64,000 bases of DNA, from the NCBI GenBank assembly GCA_026686845.1, contig JAIVEN010000015.1, positions 16,535,501 to 16,599,500 on the forward strand, given 5' to 3'. The notes under the pieces are model-generated. The model saw only the letters and a program-made list of their open reading frames with translations. It was not told where the DNA came from and ran no database searches. The position numbers were made by a program, and so were the translations under genes. This DNA is from Adenanthera pavonina. Its lineage: Eukaryota; Streptophyta; Magnoliopsida; Fabales; Fabaceae. Of this stretch, positions 14,001-26,297 are shown piece after piece (positions within the stretch are counted from its first letter, which is position 1; every line of letters starts with the position of its first letter).

Positions 14001-17000
14001 CATGAGCTTAGAAATACTACAATTTGGTTTTGTACTAGTAGGTTAAGCTTACAATGGCACAAATTAACAATTGTCTAGCAGCTGATCTATCAACACAGTT
14101 TGGATTCTCCAGAATCACACCTGACAGGCATTACTTTGCATAGTGTGGTGGACAATTTGCCACCGCAGTTTGAATTTCAACAAATTAATATGTGGTAGCA
14201 AATGAATATCTGAAGCTTCAAACACCATATATTATGCAGTTTAATCAAGCATCGACCATTGAGTGCATTCAAAACCCAATCTATTCTTCCGACTTTCATG
14301 CATAAATCTAAAAAGATGAAGCCAGATTTCACTTGCAGTAACAAAGTATCTATTTTCTAGATAGGACATGCAAATAGAAACACCTTAAGGACACTTAAAT
14401 TTCTATAAATGAACAAAGAAAAATTTATTAAGAAAGAAAAGACAGAGGAGGATGTATAAAATGGTGGCAATGACTGCACTTGACCAGGAATTTGCAGAAA
14501 GTTGGTACTATATTAATCCTCAAAGGCAATCATCTAACAAAAATTTAAGAAAAAAACATAAAATAGGGAAAATTTAAAATTACGTAAACTTTGATAATTG
14601 AAATAAAGCAAGATTCAAAACGCTGGTACCTTTCGCCACTGGTCATCAAGGACATGTTTTTGCAGCATCAAAATAAGCTCTTTATCATCATCAATCTGCA
14701 TGGTGGACCAATATAATTATAATAATGCTCAAAACTTAATAGGCAACAAATGATTAAAACAGATCACACTCCAGATTTCCTTTTACTGTACTAAACATTT
14801 TTTATGTCGGGTGTCTAGCTGCAGTTTAATGTTTTGGGTTAAATAAACTACATTCCTAAAACTATTCATGTCCTTTAAGTGGCAAAGAAAACTACATGGA
14901 AGTATTTGCTTTCCTAAACTATACAAAAATTTCTTGATAAATATAGATACACAACCTCCATTAAATATTTTCCTTTACTAATAGCAGACATAAGATCAAA
15001 ATGCATTGTTGCTTTTGCTGTTAATTTTGTTTTCCATATTTCCAATTGCATATGCTTGCATAGACTATCCATTGTACACAATGGTTTATGACACTATTTT
15101 GGAATTTTAAACAGCCACCGAAGTGTAAGTCAATCTGCTCTATTACTTTAAATTGTTATTCGAAAAATAATTAAACAACAAAAGTCTGGACTTTAAATAC
15201 CCACTAATCAAATTTTTTTGGTTAAGGCTTGTATCTTGAAGACATGTATGTGTGGGAGGAAGTTTCTTAGAAATGACTGTTGTAGTTGCACTCCATTTTA
15301 TAATTTACATTTATTATGACACCGTTAGAAGCATAGCTTGATACAGAAGCATAGATTTTCTGAATAAAAATTAGAAGACAAAATAATTGTACGTGGATGC
15401 TAAACCTTATATGCACAAGATATTTCAAAAACAAAAGCAGTTAGTCCATATCTTCAATATAATTAGTAAGATGGAATGTTGAGAAAAAAATACCTGAGCT
15501 ACCATTCGAGCAAGTAATGACATGCAAAACTGTTGACAATCTGTCCCATGCAAAAGCTTGTATGACTCGATAAGATGTTTAATTGCCATATGTTTGATAT
15601 TACTTTCATGATCTTTGGACAGTTCAACATATGGTGGAAGCTGGGGCAATTCCAGACAGGTATCTTCTGATATTGATGCAATTGTAGCATCTGGAAAAAC
15701 CTGATCAAATTCCAGTATAGTTGAATTAGTCCCTTTTGCCTCATTCTCTGCACTCAGATCCTCATCTATTACACCAGCAGCAGACACAGAGGGATCTGAA
15801 ACAGCATTATCTTCTGGATTCCGGTCAATATCTCTGGGCTTCTCTTGAATCTCCATCTTGGTAATTGGTTGTTCAGGCCCTGAAACGGGTGGACCTTCAG
15901 AGATCATATCTTCACGTTTGAGATTGGCTGTTAGAGGTGCCGGAGTACTGTCGATAGTGGTCACAACAGGGTGTGAAACAGGCTTACTTAAAGATTCATC
16001 AAACTCCAATTTCACAGAACCAGTGTCTTCCATAACTGATACAGCTGCCCCTGCAGTATTTACTGCTACACGCCTCGGATCCAGGCGACGGGGATCCTGA
16101 AAATTTGTACCAGGAATAATACAAGTCAATTAAACAAACTAGCATTTGATGATAACAGAAATGTCAACTATAGATGCCAGTACTAGAACAAAAATGCAAT
16201 AATTTTACCCTGCGTGGATCACGTTTAGAATCAGCAGGCAGATTACTGATATTAGAAATGTCAGATAATGATGCAGCAGCGGCAGTGGCTGTAGCTGAAG
16301 GTAATGGAGCTTGAGCTGTAATAGCAGAGGATTGAACAGAATTTATTGGTGCAGATGCTACAACCCGCGATTGAATACGTTGGGAATCAGCTTGTTGTGT
16401 TACTGGTAAATCCCCAAGCCTTGTTAATGATGGCAGTGTCTTAGGCAAGTGCCTCATATTAGTGATCACAATATCAGCTAACAGATCAGGATGGATTTTT
16501 GAAATAAGGATTTCAAGAGATTCAGCACCTCTTTCTCCTTCAGCAAGCAAAGCACCAATCATGGCAATCATTTGCTCCACAGCAGTTAGTTCGCTATCCA
16601 GCACAGGAACATTAGAGGATAATTCGCTTACAGAGTTAACATCCTGCTCAGAATCAATTGTTTGAACTGGTAAAGGAAAGCGAAGGCCAGGACCAGAATG
16701 ACTTCGCTTAGAGATGATCTCATGACCATTGGCCAACTGTTCTTTATCGAAAGGCATTGATCTTTTTCTAGATAATTCCCCAGAAACAGGTGTCTGAGTT
16801 GATAGGTAATCATCCTGACCATTAAAAATGAAAATGAATGCGATATAATATGATAAAATCAGCTGCTAGCAACTAGTTCTCAACTTCATGAGATTATTTT
16901 CCAGCCATAAACAGTAAGTAACCCCTTACCTTGCTAACTCGAGCATCACGGATAGAGCGATCACCATTTCTAATCAATTTGTCAACTTGCCGAATGACTT

Positions 17001-18553
17001 GCTCAGCAGCATCCCCTGCATTCATAGCTCGCAGGCTCTTTACTAATCTCTCTCTTGACTGAAAAAGATAGCAGAAATATTTGAGACAACCCATTTAATA
17101 TAATTATCCACATAGGTGCACACTATAAATTTCATTGTTCTTTGTTCATCACTGCAATATGATTAATTCCATGCTAAAGTTGAAAAAAATAAAGATGCCG
17201 CATCAAATGGAAGTAGGCATACAGTAATTGAGCATAGAGAAATTAAGCAGACAATAATACCCATGAGCTTTTTTCCTATGGAATTATTTATATTTTAATT
17301 TAATTTTCACCCCAACTTCCAGTTTCATAGTTATGCTTACAAACTAACAAGTGTAACATTCTTCAAAAAATAAAAATAAAAATGAAACAGAGGACTTCAA
17401 ATTTTAAGCTTGGTGCTGAGTTTGCAAACTCTAGTTTTGTACATTAAAATAACAGAATTATGTCTCAATTTGGCTGACTCTACACTGATCCGAAGTATCT
17501 TGAAGATCTAACAAATTTTGTTAAATAATCAAATGAAAATATGTTTTAGTCAGTTAAGTTAAAAATTTAGTCACCAAGAAAGAAGAAAGCAAGGAATTCA
17601 GATTGAAGCCTGACCATAAATTAATTGCAAAATATAAATTCAGAGAATCATTATAATGACATAGTAAATAGAACACTGGAAAATGAAAAAATGACCAATT
17701 AGAATTGAAGATTAATAAAGCAAGTTGGCATAAGCAAATCTACCTCTAATATTGGTAAATAAGTGCACTTTAGAAACCCCAAAAATGCTGTTCTTAAAGA
17801 GTACTGAATACTGGCAGCGTGACATCCTTTTACTGTTTGAAAATTTGGATCAAAATCGAGCAACGCTGGAAGAACAGTATGGCAGTGCTGTGGCCTTTTC
17901 CTTGCTATGGCTGCAAGACTGTCAAAGGAAGCAAACTACAGGGTTAAATCTGAGGTTAAAGAGACATTGGAGGCAAGAAGGTAAAAAAGAAACAGTGCAT
18001 CAACCACAGAAATCAAATGCAATACTAAGGGCAACATAACCTATATACAAAGAAGTTAGACCAAACAAATGCATCCAGATACTCAAAAGGCAAGTCAGTT
18101 TATTTTTTCCACTAGTATAGATTCAGCATATGCATTTTAAAAAATGCTCCAAAACAACCTAACTCGGCCACCAACAGGGATATTTATTTTAAAAACATAT
18201 AATGTGCACCCCATAATGTATCATTATGGAATTTATCACAAAAAATATAGAGCAGCATTAGCTACACATCTCTACATGCATAAATGTTTAATTCCTTGCG
18301 CCTAGACCCACCTACAAATTTTACTTATTCATAAAATACAAATATGAAGTTGTGCGGTTAAGTTTGCTAACAAAGGTAAGATTAAGGTAAATAAATAAAC
18401 GTCTGAATCACATGCATAGATAGCAGGTTAAAGGAAATTTTAGAATAAATATTCGATTAAAATTTGCAGTTCCTCAGTCCCAAGAATCCAGTAGCATAAT
18501 GTCTTTATCCCTAATAGTACAGGTGTAGCAGAAATGGATGTACAGGCGCTCTC

Positions 18554-18584
<31 letters not shown>

Positions 18585-21500
18585 CGTTTATAAAATATGA
18601 ATTCAAATATTCTGAAGGTAATCAAGGAGTTTAAATTTACCAATCCATGCTGAGGAAGTTAACGGAGGGGTAGAAAGAAGAGAGGAAATATCAGAATTGT
18701 CCAGTATGAACGCCTTGTTATAAATAAATTATCAAGTAACAGATTATTATTCATCACCCCATTAGAGAACGACAGACAGATTAACATTTTATGAAGATAT
18801 AGATTAGAATTTCAAAATACAATTCCAATAAATTATGCTTCTGTTTCTATCAAGCTCTTATTTGCAACGTCATGGTAGCATCCCAGCTAGCTAACCTTTG
18901 GTATGAAGAGAAGACACACTTCTATAATAACGTCCTTAATTTAGGATAAATAAGTAAAAATGCTCAAATAATGAAATAAGCATAATGTCACATATAATTC
19001 TCTTAACTTCAACACTTCCCTTACTTGTATTAACTATTAACAATGCCTACAAAACTGTAACAAGGTTACTACACAAAGAACTCCAAAGCTTTCATTCACC
19101 TTTAAGAAGTTGCAGATACAAAACTAACAATTTTCCTAAGCATCAAGAGCCAGAATACTTAGATGTGCAGTTAGAACAAAACAAAAAGAAAACAGAAAAT
19201 ATTAATTCACTAGGATATAATGCACCTGGGAAGTAAATTATATAGGAATGCTGTTTTCAAAACATAAGCTTAAACCTAGACAAGATAACCTGCAACAATT
19301 ACATAATTTAAAACTTATAGCAAACACCACAAAACTCTCACCGGTAAGCCCCAGTACCATGACACATCACCACAGCCACTACCTCTGGTGTTACTTACCT
19401 ACACTACAGTGTATATATATATATATATTGATTTTCTCAAAACCCATCATCACTGCAACCTCAGTCCACCATGAACCATGAACATGAAGTCACCTTAAAT
19501 CACCCTGACTCTAGTCCCTAATATTTTTTTTCGACAACAAAGGACTTTATTCTTCCAATGCCTTTGCCAATTGCGCCATTCAGGTAGGGTTTGAGTCTAT
19601 CTTTATTGAAAAGACATCCAAAAGTCAGCAGAAATTATTAAACTGCGTGCTTTCTATCCAAGAGGTCAATGAAGTTTAGATATAGATTAATGATTCACAC
19701 AAAAGCTTGCAAGCAACCTTTCCAAAGGGTTATAATAGTTAGCCCACTCAAATGTATTGATATTTTAGTCCTAGATTTCAGCATGACCATCCTAAACTGT
19801 ACTTGGTAAAGTACCGCCAGAAGTTTTCACAGTAACATGAAATCATTGAATTCCTTTCAATAGTGACATGTTGCATTACTACAAACTGCAGTCTATCAGT
19901 TTATCAACAAAGCAAAAAATGATAATGGTCAAGCACAATAATCTCATACAGTAGGGCTTCTATATGTTCTCTCTCCATGATGCAATACTAAAGTAACCAA
20001 ATATATGTTTAAGAACAAGCACATGCAGGATATCTTAGACCTTAATAGAAACTCAAAAAGCAAACTACTGGAGAATGACATATAAAATAGCAGAAGTAAT
20101 AACTAAAAAGATGTTTGCAAATTAAAACAGCAAAGCTTTATAGACCACAACTGCATTCTTCAGGATGTCAAACCATTTATAATGGTCCGTATAAACATGC
20201 GGATACATATACATTACTGACACATGCATAGTCATTCTTTACAAGACAAATCACATTGCCACTGGTGAAAATCAGAATACACAGCAACAAGAAGTAATTA
20301 TGAGATCATTCAAATCAAATGCCATAAAAACTGAGAAATTAACATGACAACCTGGTGATGATGATGGATGTCAAGATGAAGAGTTTTTTTTTTTTTTTAA
20401 TTATCAACTTCAAAAAACTGGAAATAAGATATAATGGTTAAAAAACTAGCCAAGACTGATTTTCTGTTGCAATCCTAAATTTATTAGGATGTATAGAAGG
20501 AATGAAACACTCAATTTATGAGTCTGAAGCATAATCATGAGAGACCATCCCTTTACAAGTACTTTACAGTCCTTTGTTTGAATTCATGCTTCAATTTGGA
20601 GGAGATCCAAGCATTAATACAAACAAAGGAATGTAAGGTAATTATAAAGGAATTACGACTGCCAACTAAGAACTTGTATGAGCGACAACATAAATAAACT
20701 TGAACACTAATTTTATAAATTCTTAAGACTTAATTTTAAGAAAAAAACAATATGTCCATAACCATGCAGTTTGATCATGAGTCCAGGATATACATTGAAC
20801 CACTTGCCATAATAAATTTTCAGAGTTCCTTTTAAGGTTTGGTAAACTCCAAGCACAATGTCCATGTGATGAAATTCAATATCAAAAAGAAGGTTTGAAC
20901 TGAATACCAGGTGAACAAATGAAACGGGATGAAAAGGGAATTTCCATCTCAAAAGGTAGTTGCCAAGATAGTCAAAGGCTTAGCAGCACAGAAAGGCTTA
21001 GATATACTAAGTAAACTGTGTAAAGTATCCAATGATCCAAATATACACATATGGAAAGAAAATAAAAGCATAAAGATGGAGCAAAATCACAAAAAATAAC
21101 ACAAGCCCGCACCAAAATATAATTAGAATTATTGGCGCATTAAAAAGTGTGCAGCTGTTATATAAATTATAAAATATCAAATACATTTTCAATTTCTCTA
21201 AACATCATCAACTGTATGCACATACAGCATGAAAAATTTACACAGTAAATGGTCTCTCTAAACAGTTTACAATTATAAACTGCTTCACTTGACGACCATG
21301 TTTCCTTGGTTCATTGGTTCATGAGATGACCATTTTATGCATCAATTATCAATTGTTATCACCGACCAGCTGGTGCTCCACAGTATAAACAATGAACATA
21401 GTCTATCCTCGTAACTTTCATTATATGAACCACCAAGGCAGCAATATCCAAAGCCATTTACTCCTCGTGGAGAGCTGGTCAGCAAGCTGCAATGATATCA

Positions 21501-24500
21501 AACAAGCAGTTGATCTTGTTCTACCCGTGAGTCCCTGCTTCAGTGATCCCTCCATAATTTTGATGATAGTATAACCAGGAGGACAATGCAGTTATATACT
21601 AAGTTTTTAAAAGCTTTCAGGATCTGAAGTGAAGACATATAATAGCATCAGTAAAAAAGAAGACATGGGACCATCATGTATAGTTACAATCATGAAACCA
21701 TGGTGTACCCTATACACTAGAATTGTAAGGCTAACACAAGTCACCTTCCTGCACGGAAAGGAGTAAAGGGTACTACACAATAATATATTTCAAAATTATA
21801 AAATGACACAATTGACTAAGCTGAACTATTACGTGGTTAAGGGGAATTAGTTGCAATCATGAAACCATATTACACTTTATACGCTAGATCGCAAGACAAA
21901 CACAAGTCACCATCCTGTATGGAAAGGAGTAAAGGGTACTACACAATAATATATTTCAAATTTATAAAATGACACAAAATAAGTAGAATCGTTCAGTTGT
22001 TAATGGGAATTAGTTAGGATGTTAATTGTATTAGGAAGTCTCAGTGTATCCCTATTAGTACAAACAAGAGATATACACGTGAAGAGTATGAATGAATAGG
22101 ATAGTGCATGTGTGTTTACTTTTGGAATGTTGAATGTACCAAGAATAATTCCTGCCACAAGACTACAAAAAGGTTCCCGAGTAAATGAGTTTAAAAGTCT
22201 ATTGCTCTTGAACATGAGAACCATTGCATATGTACTTTCTGGAAAATGAACTAACAAGCAAAAAAATTGTGTTTCAAAGATCTATGTGCATTTTGATTCC
22301 CCTTTAATTTCAGTAGAAGATAATATATCCTAGAACATACAAGGTAATGAAGTCATGCAACGAGAAAAAAAATAATAGTTAAAGAGTCTTAGATTTCTCT
22401 GCAAAACCATTAGAGAGACCTACCAAAGCAAAGCCATAGACTAAAACCCATGGAGATGCCCAAAAAACTCTATCCAATGAAGGAGCATAAATAGAATTTC
22501 TACTATTTTACCCTTTCTCTTTGCAGATAAATAATTGTACCCAGGACCTCAAACCCATCAATTACCCTCTCACGACTTGAGTTATGCCAAACTACCAACA
22601 CTTCTTTATTATTATTTGACATATTGTATACAAGTTAAACCCAAACTTATACTCGAGAACCTGTAGTACAGAAAGAAATCATCAGACTAGAATCTTCTCC
22701 AACTTTAAGAACTCGCAGGACCACATAAAACACTAAAAGTAGGAAAGCACAAATTAAGCTTTCTCCCACATGGACATACAAAAGAATCAAAACCAATAAT
22801 TGTATCTTACATGCTTCAATAAAAGTGACGCAAAAACAGTTTGCAAGCAACTAGATTGGTTATAGCAGTTAATCCCAACAAAATCAGTCCATAAGAAACC
22901 AAGAGGCCTTGAAATCATGCACCAAATGTTGAAGCTAGCAATTGGCTTTTGATCAACAAAATGAAAAAGGAAAAAAAGGAAAAAATACATAATGATCAGA
23001 CAATAAAATAAACTTCCTCACATAGCTGATGATAAATCACCATGTTGCAACAGGATGCACAAAAATAGCTATTTTAAGTCCAGAAAGGTAATATCAAGAA
23101 GAAAAGCGACAGATTGTTAAAAAGAATAACAAAGAGCAGAAGATTAATGCAAAATTTATCACAAAAAAGGAGTTTAATACAAGGGTGCAAAGGAGGTGCG
23201 CTCTCAGCATTTAAAAATGGTAAAAGGTCCAAAAGAGAAAAATGTAGAAAAACAATATATCACATTAAATAATCAAAGAAAACCAATAACATGTCATGCC
23301 TTCTAAAATTGAAATAATTGTCTCCAAATATTAGTTCCTAAAAGTAAATTAGAACAATTCTTCATATGCACATAAATTAAAAAGTGGATTTACAATCATC
23401 AAAAAACAATGATTATACCAGATGTAAATGTAATAGACCTAGCTATCAACTGAACACATGAAAACTCACCAATTGACAACAGTAATTGTCAAGCAACCAG
23501 GGAGACTACCAGCCGCTTGTAATAAATTTAATAGAATGCCAACAGTCCTACTTGCCTCTGACATGAGCATCACCGGATCAAGAACAGGGTGACTAACCTC
23601 CAACCATGAGATATTAAATACTTTTCTGCTTCCTGTAGTTTCATCAATGTTAAAATTAAAATGGGTGAGTACATGAAAACGATCACAAATAAATCTGCTT
23701 TCGATTAAAACTGAATATTATTTGTGTACCAAAGTCATATCCTCTTAGTCTCATCATAATATAAATGTTAAGCTCATAAGATTTGAAGAAAAATACCTTC
23801 TAAAAGGGACTTCTCAGGATAACTGATGTCAGATGAAAAAAGTAAGACAATTGTTTCCAAGAATTTCAGCGCTAACAACTTCGTTCCAACTGAACCAGGC
23901 TACAATATCAAGCAAGTCAACTCTCTAATCAGCAAAACATGAAGTCCATTACCACCACATGAGTTCAAGTGAAATGGCCAATGCAAAATTGGTGCTAAGT
24001 TTTAATAGATAAGGAGCTAGGTAGATACACAAGTAATAAGTACAGTGAAGACTAAGATAGAAACCTGGGTCAAGTTAACTATCTACAAACATGAATTCAT
24101 TATGGAACATGCATCAAATCATAGCACTCTAATAGATAGATAATTACCATTCTACCGCCAACAAAGAAGAAATTTACTCCAAATTCTAAATTCCAAATCC
24201 ATAATTGCGAAAACTTTCAAGACATCCCACAGAATTTGTGGCAAAAGGAACTGCCAATGATCATAAGAAAAAGTCAAACTGACTAAGATTTTATAAGTAT
24301 CTGCCTCTTTCAGCAATTTTGATTAACATTCAATTATTATATAATTATATAATTGCATAATTCAACAAACTGAAAATGGAAACAATAAACAAATCACGTA
24401 TATCACAGCAATTTATCACCCGTAATAAAGTAACAATTTAATGATAGCAAAACCATAAAATATTAGCACAGCAGATGTATGCACAAAGATCTGCATGAAA

Positions 24501-26297
24501 TTATGGCATTAACTTTGGATCTAATGGAAGAAGAAGCTAGATACCTCCAGAGCAATCCCAAATACAGCATCCTTGAACTTGAGCATCCACATCCAAACCT
24601 CCTCCAGCCACCTCTCAACTTTACCATATTGTTGATACTGTTCAGATTTGCCAAAGTAGTGTCAGTAGCCTATTACAAACCAGGGTCAGGGAAACAGAAA
24701 AAGAAAAATGCAATGATGAAAGAAGGAACAAAATTCATCAAGCAACTAATCAAGCCTTAAAAAATTCACGATTTCATGCATTAGATAACAACAGTTTGAT
24801 GAACCAAATGAAAAATAACATTGCATTAAAAAAAGAAAAAAAATTCATAGAGTATATTCCATGTCGAAGAATAAGTGTGCCACAATATTACCATTATAGT
24901 TCTTGACAAGAGGAATAAAGTATAATGGCAATATCCATAATGCAAAAAGAAAAAAAGAGGATAAGTCAAAAATAATATTTTTTTCTCAAAAATAAACATT
25001 GAACGACAGTTAGCCATGGAATTCCACCACTTAAAGGTGGATTAACACAATATAAATCTATTCTAGTATGGAGGTATAGTATAATTAGTCTTTAGAAAAC
25101 ATGAACTTCAGGACCTCCACACATTCGCCAGTTATAGCTTATAAATAATGTCAGTTTTGTATGACAATGAAAAGCTTATTTGAATCATCACATATTTTAC
25201 AAGCTTAGGATATCAGCATACGGCTAATCTTATAGAAGCCAAGACCCAAAGAATTCGTAAAAGAGAGAGCCATCATGACCAAGAAGTGCATAAGGCAACC
25301 AGATAGCCACAGAAATAAGTGTTTATACAAATAATTTCAACGATTAAAAAATATGAATCTCTCTGTCTGCATGTATGCATCAAAGGAAAAAAGAGGGGGA
25401 GTAGTACCTGCACCGTCATCTCTGCCAAAACACTGCAGAAGATATATGTGCCACTAACCATAGATTGCTTTACAACAATTGTGTCACTGTCTCGTAAAAA
25501 TGCTAATAATACACACATTAGTGTTGAAGAATGCTCTGCTGCTCTTAAGCCTATCTCTTCAATTACCCTGGGATACAGATACAGAAAGAGGAACTTAAAA
25601 AGTAAAGCACGCATAAAGACACCAGCCATTGCCAAACGTAGAGATTAAAGGACAAAGATCAAACAAGTTATTGCGCACAGGAAGCAAAGCACTAAATTTG
25701 GTAATGGATGACAAGTGCATTACGCAAAAGCATGCTAAAAAAAACCTCACACTAGTTTAAAAAAATCTTTCCCCGCAAGCACTAGGTAAAACAAAGGTTT
25801 TGCTAACAAAATGTACAACATAAAAACCACCAAAAGCAATAACCAGAAATCTAGCCGCAGCTTTGCCTGGTATACAAATATATTATACGAGGAAAACATT
25901 ATGGGACTATCGCCAGAATAAGTTTGAGGTGGAAAGCAGTTGCAGTCAATTTAATTTAAATAGTCTAAAAGATATTGTTATTAAAAGAAAAGACTAAAAG
26001 ATAAAACAGGAACGTCAGAAGGATACTGTAACTAGAAGAAGCAAGTCAGTAATAGAAATTAGATTGAATTAAAATTTGGGAGCTATGAACTCACTCGATT
26101 AGCAATTTTCGAACGAGGGTTTCGGGGGAGGACTGAAGCTCGACCAAGTAAGAGAAAAGCTCGCCGGCTGAAGACGGCTCCATTGACAAAAGAACATCTT
26201 TGGCTTGTTTCAAAGACGAAATCTTAACAGCTAAGTCGCCGTGATTGTTAGCAGCGGCGAGAAGAGAGAGTGCTCGGTCTCTGGGAAATGCGGCCAT
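2039..26297 (-). CDS. ESP4: Symplekin (Pta1-like) mRNA cleavage/polyadenylation scaffold
   Basis: Symplekin bridges CPSF and CstF in nuclear pre-mRNA 3'-end processing and binds Ssu72-type phosphatases. Exons read on the minus strand: 26095-26297, 25408-25567, 24545-24637, 23797-23899, 23470-23632, 17744-17918, 16930-17058, 16209-16814, 15494-16096, 14630-14695, 13594-13704, 13252-13497, 11528-11575, 11292-11423, 10807-10968, 10647-10709, 10141-10251, 9951-10034, 9808-9855, 8859-8933, 8548-8643, 7516-7596, 7362-7433, 3099-3143, 2913-2996, 2728-2831, 2039-2153. They sum to 3978 nt, 1325 aa plus stop, with every phase consistent. Residues 1 to about 300 are the N-terminal HEAT-like region. Residues about 344-745 form an acidic, low-complexity linker with repeated DPRR at 541-553. 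Residues from about 1022 form the conserved Symplekin_C region. The protein ends ...SSVHGATLT. Intron 21 starts with GC. Family identity rests on remembered similarity to Arabidopsis At5g01400; no search was run. Confidence 0.93.
3490..5606 (-). mobile_element. 5'-truncated RTE-type non-LTR retrotransposon (LINE) in symplekin intron 23
   Basis: The minus strand encodes a reverse transcriptase in broken frames. 5296-5606 holds the linker before the RT. 4506-5318 holds the RT core with FMPGRSTTEA and the catalytic-region motif FIDLEKAYDRVP. 4308-4499 and 3520-3891 hold the rest, ending in the tail typical of plant RTE elements (RLRWFGHVQRR, RRRGRPKRT). The order is correct but frameshifts and stops separate the pieces, so it is dead. 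The 5' endonuclease domain is absent, as expected from 5' truncation. The 3' end (plus-strand 3490-3540) carries the conserved GGGGTCGGCTATATGG block and a short AT-rich TTATTATTTG tail instead of a long poly(A), which favours RTE over L1. It lies in the same orientation as the host gene. Confidence 0.85.
5887..7230 (+). mobile_element. LTR-like insertion (possible solo LTR) in symplekin intron 23
   Basis: A block of about 1.34 kb differs in texture from the intron around it. It starts TGTGTGATGTGTCTATTTTA and ends GTGTACCACA (TG...CA). It has a TATA-like run at 6318-6340 followed by a leader-like stretch. Its end (CTTGGGTTGGACC... GATCGACCCTGTACACTTGC) is of the type found at the right border of many plant Gypsy LTRs. 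No gag or pol was seen beside it, so a solo LTR or a non-autonomous derivative is likely. No clean target duplication was found, so the borders are uncertain. Confidence 0.5.
6097..6273. repeat. Cluster of five GC-rich palindromes built on ACCCGGCGCCGGGT
   Basis: Five related imperfect-to-perfect palindromes lie within 175 bases of otherwise AT-rich DNA: about 6097-6118, 6147-6166 (a perfect 20-base palindrome centred on GGCGCC), 6180-6197, 6221-6240 and 6257-6272. Several are flanked by TCA/TGA so that each reads TCACCCgg..ccGGGTGA. The cluster lies upstream of the TATA-like run at 6318, inside the LTR-like insertion. Spacing is about 33-47 bases. They could be repeated protein-binding sites or dense CpG methylation targets. 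Confidence 0.7.
7597..8547 (-). other. Non-canonical GC-AG intron 21 of the symplekin gene
   Basis: Exon 21 ends ...ATTGCACTTAAGAAG and the intron begins GCATGT. The acceptor is ATTATCAG before exon 22. Using GC keeps phase 0 and joins ALKK to ITDACTACFEQ, as in other plant symplekins. The nearest GT lies four bases further on and would break the frame. Confidence 0.75.
11834..12552 (+). mobile_element. Ty1/Copia retrotransposon 3' fragment (RNase H plus 3' LTR), broken
   Basis: The plus strand, antisense to the host gene, encodes the C-terminal part of a Copia polyprotein. It starts abruptly at FSDADWGSD (the first catalytic region of RNase H). It continues through STTEAEYRSLADAV, WCDNSGTA, and KTKHVELDLHFIREKV, and ends near 12299. 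A frameshift near 11920 separates the first part from the second, and a TGA stop lies near 12003. A purine-rich primer tract (AGTAGGGGGAA) at about 12358-12368 is followed directly by the LTR. All sequence 5' of RNase H is missing, so it is a dead, deeply truncated copy. It sits in symplekin intron 12 (11576-13251). Confidence 0.9.
12369..12552 (+). repeat. Copia 3' LTR (about 184 bp)
   Basis: Begins TGTTAGTATAG immediately after the polypurine tract and ends ...CTAGATACTCA. It contains a TATA-like element (CTATAAATACATG, 12480-12492). The partner LTR is absent, so insertion age cannot be estimated. Confidence 0.75.
12789..12937. repeat. 83-bp tandem duplication in symplekin intron 12
   Basis: TAGATTAATCAAACCAACC starts at 12789 and again at 12872, and the match continues to GAGAAAATGGA with only a few differences. 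That gives about 1.8 copies of an 83-bp unit. It lies 240 bases downstream of the Copia fragment. No coding content. Confidence 0.8.
18549..18585. repeat. (CT)n microsatellite
   Basis: About 18 CT units with one CC interruption, in symplekin intron 5. On the transcribed (minus) strand it reads as a GA purine run. Confidence 0.95.
19410..19429. repeat. (TA)n microsatellite
   Basis: Run of about nine TA units inside symplekin intron 5. Confidence 0.9.
21687..22018. repeat. 167-bp tandem duplication in symplekin intron 5
   Basis: CAATCATGAAACCAT starts at 21687 and again at 21854. Both units share GGAAAGGAGTAAAGGGTACT and ACACAATAATATATTTCAAA and end near GGGAATTAGTT. Visible mismatches suggest an old duplication. 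No coding potential seen. Confidence 0.85.

Larger units (their letters stand above)
17919..23469 (-). other. Symplekin intron 5, unusually long (5.55 kb)
   Basis: The flanking exons are firmly placed: exon 5 ends ...TVVNTG at 23470 and exon 6 resumes at 17918. The intron holds a CT microsatellite, a TA run, and a 167-bp tandem duplication. No ORF with recognisable transposon domains was found. The remainder is AT-rich sequence in which nothing was recognised. Confidence 0.75.

Noticed and set aside
22505..22620. Possible tRNA or SINE from an ACCTCAAACCC-type motif
   Set aside because: No matching A box at correct spacing and no cloverleaf arms could be drawn.
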